From JABIEQ01 sp964516055 (GTDB taxonomy: Bacteria; Patescibacteriota; Patescibacteriia; Magasanikbacterales; UBA922): a stretch of DNA of 15,938 nt. The notes beneath the pieces are model-generated. The model was not told the DNA's origin, made no database searches, and worked only from the letters and a program-made list of their open reading frames with translations. Shown here piece after piece: positions 7,717 through 13,827 of the stretch (its first letter is position 1; every line of letters starts with the position of its first letter). The stretch covers positions 1 through 15,938 of the forward strand of contig CAZEYK010000023.1 of assembly GCA_964516055.1 (NCBI GenBank), given 5' to 3'. The position numbers and the translations under genes were made by a program.

Positions 7717-7743
7717 TAAGGTACTGAATATATTAGCACCTTA
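7717..7743. promoter_or_regulatory. Imperfect 27-bp palindrome over the -10 box; probable MarR operator
   Basis: On the plus strand the arms are TAAGGTACTGA (from 7717) and TTAGCACCTTA (to 7743). Pairing the arms gives TAAGGT/ACCTTA, a mismatch, CT/AG, a mismatch, then A/T, around an AT-rich centre. The palindrome contains the whole -10 box of the MarR promoter, so a bound dimer would block RNA polymerase. Length and symmetry fit known MarR operators; binding itself is inferred. Confidence 0.6.
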
Positions 7744-7758
7744 CGTATTTTGTGTCAA
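7730..7758 (-). promoter_or_regulatory. Near-consensus promoter of the MarR-ABC operon
   Basis: On the minus strand the -35 box is a perfect TTGACA (7758-7753), the spacer is exactly 17 bp and the -10 box is TAATAT (7735-7730). Transcription should start near 7723, giving a leader of about 25 nt before the MarR ATG at 7698. Such a strong core promoter makes tight repression necessary. Confidence 0.8.
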
Positions 7759-7828
7759 TATATATGGGACGTTGTTTGAATAGTGATTTGGTTTTTTGTT
7801 TTTGTTGAGGTATTTTTTGTGTTTTTGG

Positions 7829-7857
7829 TTGCGATATTAATAGATTCTTCGTACAAT
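7829..7857 (+). promoter_or_regulatory. Probable promoter of the M23 peptidase gene
   Basis: TTGCGA (7829-7834), a 17-bp spacer and TACAAT (7852-7857) form a good sigma-70-type promoter. The expected start of transcription, near 7864, is only a few bases before the ATG codons at 7867 and 7870, so the message would be almost or fully leaderless. This position also argues against a longer protein starting at the GTG at 7783. Confidence 0.55.
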
Positions 7858-7866
7858 ATTAAGGCT

Positions 7867-9096
7867 ATGATGAATAAAATACTTATTGTTGTTATTTTTT
7901 GTTTGGCTGTTGGTACCGGGTATGTATTGTACAGTGCAAAAAGTAATGCACAAGAAATTGACCATGGTCCAGTTGACACTTCTGAAGATACAGAAAATAC
8001 TGTGGTAGAAAAATCTTCGTATACTGTGAGTCGTTACACCGTCCAAGATGGTGATGTTTTTGCTTCTGTTATGGAAGCCTTGGGGTTTGACTATAGCGAG
8101 GCGCTCGCAATTCTTGATATTACCTCATTAACATACGATTTTACTCGTATTAAGGTTGGAAAAGAATTTCGAGTACTAACAGATGAAGATGATCGACGAG
8201 TGCGGTTGGAATATGAAAAAGATACTGAAGAAATTGTGGCAGTGAATTTGTTTGACCCTGAATATAATACAACCATTGTGCCGATTACGTATGATATTGA
8301 AACAGCGGTGATTGGCGGTACGGTGTCATCATCGTTATGGTTTTCTGGGCTTGATGCGGGTATGCCAGAGGAGTTGCTTGTAAAGTTTGCTAATGTATTT
8401 GCGTGGACGATTGATTTTTCTGTGCAGGTGAAAAATGGTGATAGTTTCCGTGTTTTGTATGAAAAGCGGTATCGTGATGGTAATTATGTGGGAGTGGGTG
8501 CTGTGTTAGCGGGAGAGTTTGTGAATGATGGGGATTCATTGAAGGCATATTTGTTTGAAAATGAGGAAGGGAATCCCGTATACTTTAGTGATACAGGGGA
8601 AGCTATGCAAAAACAATTTCTTAAGGCGCCACTGGAGTTTAGTCGGATTACGTCTGGATTTACGTATGGTCGGTTTGATCCTATTAATAATGCGCTTGGG
8701 CCACATCGGGCGATTGATTATGCTGCTGCTATTGGTACTCCTGTTATGGCTGTAGGGGATGGGGTGGTTCGTTTTGCTGGGTGGGATACTCGTGGATTTG
8801 GAAATTTTGTGAGTATTCATCATAATGATACGTATACAACGGAGTATGCGCATTTGAGTAAATTTGGTAGTGGTATTACGGTTGGGGCGCATGTGAAGCA
8901 GGGACAAATTATTGGGTATGTTGGGTCAACGGGGCATTCAACTGGTCCTCATTTGCATTATCAGATTAAGAAGGATGGCACATTGGTGAATCCACTTGAA
9001 ATTGAACTTCCGCCAGGGGATCCTGTGCCAGATGAGAAGATAGGGGAGTTTGATCAGTTGAGAAGTGGGTTGGATGAACAGTTGTTTCATTTGTAA
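7867..9096 (+). CDS. M23-family peptidoglycan endopeptidase (MepM/LytM-like)
   Basis: 409 residues from ATG 7867 (ATG 7870 is equally possible). The N-terminus is a signal peptide or anchor (hydrophobic about 5-22, then AKSNAQ). A LysM/OapA-like segment (about 38-85: YTVQDGDVFASVMEALG ... IKVGKEFRVL) precedes a beta-rich middle domain like that of E. coli MepM. The C-terminal M23 domain (about 260-385) keeps the zinc and catalytic residues: H280 and D284 in HRAID, H329 in YAHLS, and H362-L-H364 in GPHLHY. M23 enzymes cut peptide cross-links of the cell wall, here outside the membrane, for growth, division or in episymbiotic bacteria possibly attack on a host wall (inference). It is divergent from the MarR operon and ends at a short hairpin with a T run. 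Confidence 0.93.
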   Translation: MMNKILIVVIFCLAVGTGYVLYSAKSNAQEIDHGPVDTSEDTENTVVEKSSYTVSRYTVQDGDVFASVMEALGFDYSEALAILDITSLTYDFTRIKVGKEFRVLTDEDDRRVRLEYEKDTEEIVAVNLFDPEYNTTIVPITYDIETAVIGGTVSSSLWFSGLDAGMPEELLVKFANVFAWTIDFSVQVKNGDSFRVLYEKRYRDGNYVGVGAVLAGEFVNDGDSLKAYLFENEEGNPVYFSDTGEAMQKQFLKAPLEFSRITSGFTYGRFDPINNALGPHRAIDYAAAIGTPVMAVGDGVVRFAGWDTRGFGNFVSIHHNDTYTTEYAHLSKFGSGITVGAHVKQGQIIGYVGSTGHSTGPHLHYQIKKDGTLVNPLEIELPPGDPVPDEKIGEFDQLRSGLDEQLFHL

Positions 9097-9114
9097 TAGC
9101 ACTCTATTATTTTT
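9094..9114 (+). terminator. Weak terminator-like hairpin after the M23 gene
   Basis: TAATAG at 9094-9099 pairs with CTATTA at 9104-9109 around a CACT loop and is followed directly by five T. The stem starts at the stop codon of the peptidase gene. It is short and AT-rich, so termination may be partial. Confidence 0.35.
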
Positions 9115-9135
9115 ACAATATTTTAAGGGGAATAT

Positions 9136-9186
9136 ATGAAGTTCTATCTATTGATGGAACGCGTATTTGTTGTTTTGACAGTATAA
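9136..9186 (+). CDS. Possible 16-codon leader or remnant ORF
   Basis: ATG at 9136 opens a 16-codon frame (MKFYLLMERVFVVLTV) ending in TAA at 9184-9186. It is preceded at 6-nt spacing by AAGGGG (9125-9130), the best Shine-Dalgarno sequence in the window, where ordinary genes have none. The TTGACA box of the next promoter lies inside it. It may be a leader peptide, the end of a lost gene at the island boundary, or chance. Confidence 0.25.
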   Translation: MKFYLLMERVFVVLTV

Positions 9187-9203
9187 ATTGAAGGGAGTAC
9201 CAT
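9175..9203 (+). promoter_or_regulatory. Probable promoter of the restriction/defence operon
   Basis: A perfect TTGACA at 9175-9180 is followed by a 17-bp spacer and TACCAT at 9198-9203, a moderate -10 box. TACAAT at 9203-9208 is better as a -10 but lies 22 bp away. The start of transcription would be about 20 nt before the regulator's ATG at 9230. No clear operator palindrome for the Xre protein was found. Confidence 0.45.
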
Positions 9204-9229
9204 ACAATCAAACCTATACATTATACTAT

Positions 9230-9439
9230 ATGCCAAATTCTAAAAATACCATTGGAAAAAATATGAAGCGACTGCGAGCTGAACAAGGCATTTCGCAAGA
9301 TCGCCTTTCAAAGTTAGCAGACCTTTCTTTAAATACGGTGGTTACTGTTGAAAGTGGTGCAAACGACAATCCCACAATCGACACACTAACAAAAATTGCC
9401 ACTGCCCTTGGTGTTGGCGTAGATGATTTAATCAAATAA
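9230..9439 (+). CDS. Small Xre-family helix-turn-helix regulator
   Basis: 69 residues from ATG 9230. A TTG at 9188 in frame would add 14 residues over the promoter and is less likely. Nearly the whole protein is one HTH_3 domain (about 7-66): GKNMKRLRAEQGISQDRLSKLA, then the recognition helix LNTVVTVESG and TLTKIATALGVGVDDLI. This is the size and place of controller (C) proteins of restriction-modification systems, which delay and balance expression of the toxic nuclease. It starts the operon, 4 nt before the methylase gene. Its role as controller is inferred from position. Confidence 0.88.
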   Translation: MPNSKNTIGKNMKRLRAEQGISQDRLSKLADLSLNTVVTVESGANDNPTIDTLTKIATALGVGVDDLIK

Positions 9440-9443
9440 TTTT

Positions 9444-11384
9444 ATGAACATTTCTTCAATCGACGTTCTATCAAAAATCTTCAAAAATCCCGAGGATGAT
9501 CTGGCTCTTTTTGAAAACTTACATGTTTTAGAGTTTTACGCTGACGAAAAAGATCGCGTGTATGTAAAAACTCTTGAGCATAACGGAAAAGACAAAGTTG
9601 TACTCACCGACAAAAAAACAGCTCCCGAAGAAATCGTGAGACAGTTGTTTTTGTATGAACTCCTAAACGTTTACAAATATCCAAAGGATAGAGTCAAGCT
9701 TGAGGTTGACGTGCAATTTGGTCGTGAAATAGGCAAAAAGCGAGCTGATGTTGTGGTATACCGCGAAGACATGAAAACTCCTTACCTTATGGTTGAGGTG
9801 AAAAAGCCCGACGTAAAAGACGGACTAGGGCAACTCAAGAGCTATGCCAATGCAACAGGCGCACCAATTTTGGTACTCACAGACGGCAAAATACAAAATA
9901 ATCTTCTCCGAACTGACCCGAATTTATTTGAAGATTTGCCAGATTTACCAAAATTCAACGAAACAGTCGAGGATGTTCAGAAAAAAATCATTACCTACGA
10001 CGACTTAGACGACGTAAATAATTTGAAACAGCTCATTTTAGACCTTGAAAATGCTGTACTGGCGAACGCTGGCGTTAATCCATTTGAAGAAATTTTCAAA
10101 CTGATCTACGCCAAACTTTATGATGAACTCGAAACGCCACGATCACAAAATCGCCGTTTCCGTGTGATTGCTGGAATCACCAATAAAGAAAATCTCAACA
10201 ACATTTCTCGATTGTTTAACGAAGCTAAAGGGCAATGGCGCGATGTATTCAAGGATAAAGACGAAATTGAAATTCCGGAAAATGCCATTGTTCCCGCAGT
10301 TTCTCTGCTTCAAAAATATCGTTTGTTTGGTTCAAATCTGCAAGTGATTGATGACGCTTTTGAGTATCTTATCAATCAAGACGCAAAAGGTGGAAAAGGC
10401 CAATACTTCACTCCTCGTTTCGTGATTGATATGTGCGTCAAAATGATGAGACCAAAGAAAAACGAAAACATTGTCGATACAGCAGCGGGAAGTTGCGGAT
10501 TCTTGCTTCATAGTATGCAACATGTATGGCGAAACGAAATCACGGAAGCAGACTACGGAAGCAGTTTTGAATCCAAGCGCAAGGAGTATGCAGATCAACA
10601 CCTATATGCTATCGACTTCGACCCACGAAGTGTAAAAATCGGGAAAGCCATGATGTTGATTGCGGGTGACGGTAAAACCAACGTGAGCTATGCAAACTCG
10701 CTCGATAGCAGTCTTTGGGATACCGAATCAAAAGCACGATTTAGCAAATTCTTACACCGATTTGATGACTTTGATTTGAACAAGAAAAACGAAGAAGCTA
10801 TGACGGATTTTGATTTTGACGTGGTGATGACCAATCCGCCATTTGCGGGAGAAGTAAAAGGAACACTACTCAATAAATATGATCTTGGCTTTAAATTCGA
10901 TAAAGATTTTGAACGCACCAACAAACACCAAAACAAGATGACACGAGATGTTTTATTCATTGAAAGGAACTTAGATTTTCTTCGAGCGGGCGGACGCATG
11001 GCCATTGTGTTACCGCAAGGCGTGTTCAATAACACCAATCAAGAGTATATTCGCCGTTACATTATGAAACGTGCTCGACTTTTGGCAGTTGTCGGCTTAC
11101 ATGGAAACAGCTTTAAGCCACATACGGGAACAAAAACCAGCGTGCTATTTCTGCAAAAATGGCGTGATGATGAAGAACGCAAGAAAGCCGGAAACTATCC
11201 AATTTTTATGGCTACCAGTGAAAAGCCGGGCAAAAACAATAGTGGTGATTATGTGTATGCGATGGATGAAAACAACAACATCAAGAAAGATGAAAACGGC
11301 TCGTATGTTTACGATACGGATTTAGACGATGTTGCAAACAAATTCATTGAGTTTGCGAAGAAGCATAACTTTGACTTTATTTGA
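9444..11384 (+). CDS. hsdM: Type I DNA adenine methylase with N-terminal HsdR-like nuclease domain
   Basis: 646 residues; typical HsdM has about 500. The extra N-terminal part (about 1-150) resembles the HSDR_N domain: RADVVVY with D102, then VEVKKP with E118 and K120, giving the D...ExK arrangement of PD-(D/E)xK nucleases. The rest is an N6-adenine methylase: a helical N-terminal bundle, the GGKGQYFTPRFVIDMCV segment before the catalytic domain, SAM-binding motif I as DTAAGSCGFL (345-354; normally D-P-x-x-G-S-G) and catalytic motif IV NPPF (464-467). It transfers methyl groups to adenine at sites chosen by HsdS, encoded downstream. Whether the fused nuclease-like domain cuts DNA or only helps recognition is unknown. 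The TGA stop is one base before the rhuM ATG. Confidence 0.93.
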   Translation: MNISSIDVLSKIFKNPEDDLALFENLHVLEFYADEKDRVYVKTLEHNGKDKVVLTDKKTAPEEIVRQLFLYELLNVYKYPKDRVKLEVDVQFGREIGKKRADVVVYREDMKTPYLMVEVKKPDVKDGLGQLKSYANATGAPILVLTDGKIQNNLLRTDPNLFEDLPDLPKFNETVEDVQKKIITYDDLDDVNNLKQLILDLENAVLANAGVNPFEEIFKLIYAKLYDELETPRSQNRRFRVIAGITNKENLNNISRLFNEAKGQWRDVFKDKDEIEIPENAIVPAVSLLQKYRLFGSNLQVIDDAFEYLINQDAKGGKGQYFTPRFVIDMCVKMMRPKKNENIVDTAAGSCGFLLHSMQHVWRNEITEADYGSSFESKRKEYADQHLYAIDFDPRSVKIGKAMMLIAGDGKTNVSYANSLDSSLWDTESKARFSKFLHRFDDFDLNKKNEEAMTDFDFDVVMTNPPFAGEVKGTLLNKYDLGFKFDKDFERTNKHQNKMTRDVLFIERNLDFLRAGGRMAIVLPQGVFNNTNQEYIRRYIMKRARLLAVVGLHGNSFKPHTGTKTSVLFLQKWRDDEERKKAGNYPIFMATSEKPGKNNSGDYVYAMDENNNIKKDENGSYVYDTDLDDVANKFIEFAKKHNFDFI

Positions 11385-11388
11385 TATG
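11376..11388 (+). repeat. 13-bp direct repeat, left copy at the hsdM/rhuM junction
   Basis: TTTATTTGATATG here is identical to 12418-12430. It contains the hsdM stop codon and the rhuM start codon. The two copies frame rhuM exactly. Confidence 0.6.
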
Positions 11389-12414
11389 AAAAAACTGACA
11401 ACTCAAGATCAACTGACCGAATTTCTCCTCTACACAACGCCTGATGGAGATATTAAGGTGGAAATTTTTATTAAAAATGAAACGGTTTGGCTGACTCAAA
11501 AGCGAATGGCGGAATTGTTTAACGTTGGAGTTCCAGCAATATCGAAGCATCTCAATAATATCTATGAAGAGGGAGAGTTAGACGAAAAAGAAACTATTTC
11601 CATTTTGGAAACAGTTCAAAATGAGGGTGTCAGAGAGGTGAAAAGAGCGGTGGAGTTTTATAATCTCGATGCGATTATTGCGGTTGGATACAGGGTAAAC
11701 AGCAAAAGAGCGACTCAATTTCGTATTTGGACCACGCAGATATTGCGAGACTACATCATCAAAGGGTTTGCGATGGATGATGAACGACTAAAAAACGGCA
11801 CTTACTTTGGGAAAGATTATTTTCGGGAATTACTAGAACGTGTTCGTTCCATACGCAGTAGTGAACGTCGGATTTATCAGCAAATCACTGATATTTTCCG
11901 TGAATGTTCGATTGATTATGATAAAAATTCCGAGATCACCAAAAACTTTTATGCCATGGTACAAAACAAGTTTCATTTTGCGATTAGTGGGAAAACCGCA
12001 GCGGAAATCATTGCCAGTTTAGCGGATACAAAAAAGCCAAACATGGGACTGACAACTTGGAAGGGATCACCCGATGGAAGAATTTTAAAATCCGATGTTG
12101 TGATTGCAAAAAATTATCTTCCCGAAGCTGACATTAAAAAACTGGAAAGAACGGTTTCCGGCTATTTCGATTACATCGAGCGTTTGATTGAAAACCGCAC
12201 CACTTTTACCATGGATCAATTGGCGGAGTCGGTAAATAAGTTTTTGGAGTTTAATGAATATCGTGTTTTGGAGGGAAAAGGGAAAATATCGCAAAAAACA
12301 GCGGCAAAAAAGGCTGGTGATATTTATGATACATTCAATAAAACGCAAAAAATTGAGTCGGATTTTGATAGAGAGGTGAAGAAGATGTTGAAAAAGAGAG
12401 GTTCTAATTCATAA
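11386..12414 (+). CDS. rhuM: RhuM-family protein
   Basis: 342 residues from ATG 11386, the usual RhuM length. The N-terminal part has a phage-regulator-like helix-turn-helix: VWLTQKRMAELFNVGVPAISKHL (about 34-56). It is followed by the family core LDAIIAVGYRVNSKRATQFRIW (about 103-124) with ILRDYIIKGFAMDDERLKNG. The C-terminal half is helical and charged. RhuM was named from a Salmonella pathogenicity island and is very often found inserted between hsdM and hsdS of type I systems; its molecular role is not settled, and a DNA-binding or toxin-like role has been suggested. No Fic motif (HPFxxGNGR) is present. It lies one base after hsdM and 13 nt before hsdS, on the same strand, with different composition from the following genes. 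Confidence 0.9.
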   Translation: MKKLTTQDQLTEFLLYTTPDGDIKVEIFIKNETVWLTQKRMAELFNVGVPAISKHLNNIYEEGELDEKETISILETVQNEGVREVKRAVEFYNLDAIIAVGYRVNSKRATQFRIWTTQILRDYIIKGFAMDDERLKNGTYFGKDYFRELLERVRSIRSSERRIYQQITDIFRECSIDYDKNSEITKNFYAMVQNKFHFAISGKTAAEIIASLADTKKPNMGLTTWKGSPDGRILKSDVVIAKNYLPEADIKKLERTVSGYFDYIERLIENRTTFTMDQLAESVNKFLEFNEYRVLEGKGKISQKTAAKKAGDIYDTFNKTQKIESDFDREVKKMLKKRGSNS

Positions 12415-12417
12415 TTT

Positions 12418-12430
12418 TTTATTTGATATG
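12418..12430 (+). repeat. 13-bp direct repeat, right copy at the rhuM/hsdS junction
   Basis: Identical to 11376-11388. This copy contains the hsdS start codon. Loss of one repeat plus rhuM (1042 bp) would leave hsdM followed one base later by the hsdS ATG, a perfectly ordinary M-S operon. Confidence 0.6.
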
Positions 12431-13822
12431 GCGCAAATTTCTGAAATTACAGTTGGGGATTTATTAAAACATCAAAGAATTGATGCGGAATATTTTCGTC
12501 CATTTTTTATAAAAACTGACAAGTTTATCGGTTCCCTTGAAAATCAGGATTTTGTAACATACACAAAATTTGTTAAAAAAGGTATTTTTGATATTTCACC
12601 AGATCATTATGTTGAAGAAAATGGAATACCCTTTATCCGTTCTGGCGACCTCAAAGATCCTTTTATAACAAGTTCAGACATCATAGAAATCGATAATGAG
12701 GCGCATGAAAAGGAATTAAAAACCGAATTGAATATCGGCGATTTACTAATGGCAAAAGTCGGGAGAATAGGAGATGTGGCTGTAAATTATAGATTTGAAA
12801 AATTAAACCTTAGTCAAAATGTAATTGGCGTAAAAATCAAAGAACAATTTAAAAGACAGAGTGGATTTTTAATGGTGTTTTTGAACTCTAAATATGGCAG
12901 ATCTCAAATTGACAGAAAGTTATCAGGTCAAGTACAGCAAAAAATCACTTTAGACGATTTTAAATATTTAAAAGTACCTTCTCTAAGCAAAGATTTTATA
13001 GAGAAAACTAATCAATTAGCAGAAAAGTCTTATAGCCTTCAATTAGAATCAAAATCTCTTTATGCTCAAGCCGAACAGATCCTCCTTCAAGAACTCGGGC
13101 TTGAAGATTTTACACCTGAATGGATAACTGGTTACGAAACTGACTTTGTCAATATTCTCAAAGTCGCCCGCATGGATGCGGAGTATTTTCAGCCGAGATA
13201 TGAATTACTAATGGAAAAAATTGGTAATGCAAATAAAATCGAGAAATTAGGGGATATATCTACTTTATCCAAGAAAAAAGTTAATATCTTGCCCGAAGAA
13301 ACCTACAAATATATTGAAATTGGCGATGTAGATACTAGCAATGGTGAATTTACATACAATGAAATTGCAGGTGTTGATCTACCCGCTAATGCGAAAAAAA
13401 ACATACAGGATGAAAGCCTTTTAATATCTACTGTACGACCAACTCGCGGAGCCGTTGGTGTAATTCCAAATGGATGGAATAACGGTTTTGTAGTAAGTGG
13501 TGCTTTTGCTGTTTTTGAAAAGCATTCAATTTCACCATTCTATTTACAGGTTGTTATGAGATCGATAATTGGAAAAATGCAATTAGAAAGATGTTGTACA
13601 GGTGTTTCATATCCGACAGTCACGGATGAAGACGCAGCAAACGTGATAATTCCACTTTTAGATGACAAAAAGATTGAAAAAATACATGACTTAGTAATGG
13701 AATCTCACAAAAGTTTGCACGAATCCCGCCAGCTTCTTGAACAGGCAAAACGAGAGGTTGAGGAAATGATTGAATCTAAATCGACTGATAAGGAAAAATC
13801 AAAACTTGTAGCTTTCAACTAA
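12428..13822 (+). CDS. hsdS: Type I restriction-modification specificity subunit
   Basis: 464 residues with the two-fold plan of HsdS. Target-recognition domain 1 (about 35-200) holds IPFIRSGDL and GDLLMAKVGRIGD; a central helical spacer (about 195-235) contains long Gln/Glu/Ser helices; domain 2 (about 260-430) holds YKYIEIGDVDTSNGEF, STVRPTRGAVGVI and VVSGAFAVF; a C-terminal coiled coil (about 430-460) ends it. Each half begins with the same motif, RIDAEYFRP at 17-25 and RMDAEYFQP at 248-256. It would read a bipartite DNA sequence and direct the methylase, and any associated nuclease, to it. The two domains differ, so the target is predicted to be asymmetric. It follows rhuM by 13 nt and precedes the OLD gene by 5 nt. 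Confidence 0.92.
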   Translation: MAQISEITVGDLLKHQRIDAEYFRPFFIKTDKFIGSLENQDFVTYTKFVKKGIFDISPDHYVEENGIPFIRSGDLKDPFITSSDIIEIDNEAHEKELKTELNIGDLLMAKVGRIGDVAVNYRFEKLNLSQNVIGVKIKEQFKRQSGFLMVFLNSKYGRSQIDRKLSGQVQQKITLDDFKYLKVPSLSKDFIEKTNQLAEKSYSLQLESKSLYAQAEQILLQELGLEDFTPEWITGYETDFVNILKVARMDAEYFQPRYELLMEKIGNANKIEKLGDISTLSKKKVNILPEETYKYIEIGDVDTSNGEFTYNEIAGVDLPANAKKNIQDESLLISTVRPTRGAVGVIPNGWNNGFVVSGAFAVFEKHSISPFYLQVVMRSIIGKMQLERCCTGVSYPTVTDEDAANVIIPLLDDKKIEKIHDLVMESHKSLHESRQLLEQAKREVEEMIESKSTDKEKSKLVAFN

Positions 13823-13827
13823 ATAAT

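Noticed and set aside
7783..7866. N-terminal extension of the M23 peptidase from a GTG at 7783
   Set aside because: It would put a second hydrophobic segment before the normal signal sequence, and a good promoter lies inside this stretch. ATG 7867/7870 is followed by a proper basic-hydrophobic signal.
9188..9229. TTG start for the Xre regulator
   Set aside because: It would lie across the predicted -10 region, and the extra residues are not part of the HTH fold. ATG 9230 gives a standard-size protein.
9444..9900. Reading this gene as an HsdR subunit because of its HSDR_N-like start
   Set aside because: No helicase/translocase motifs follow; the rest is a methylase with NPPF and a SAM motif.
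5522..11384. UGA recoded as glycine (as in Gracilibacteria or Absconditabacteria)
   Set aside because: TGA ends the 580-residue ABC gene (5522-5524) and hsdM (11382-11384) exactly where the proteins should end, and conserved glycines use normal Gly codons.
11329..11385. Earlier start for RhuM inside the end of the methylase gene
   Set aside because: ATG 11386 directly after the hsdM stop begins the family-typical sequence; the extension overlaps coding sequence in another frame.
11386..12414. Fic/Doc toxin
   Set aside because: The catalytic HPFxxGNGR motif is missing; the sequence follows the RhuM pattern throughout.
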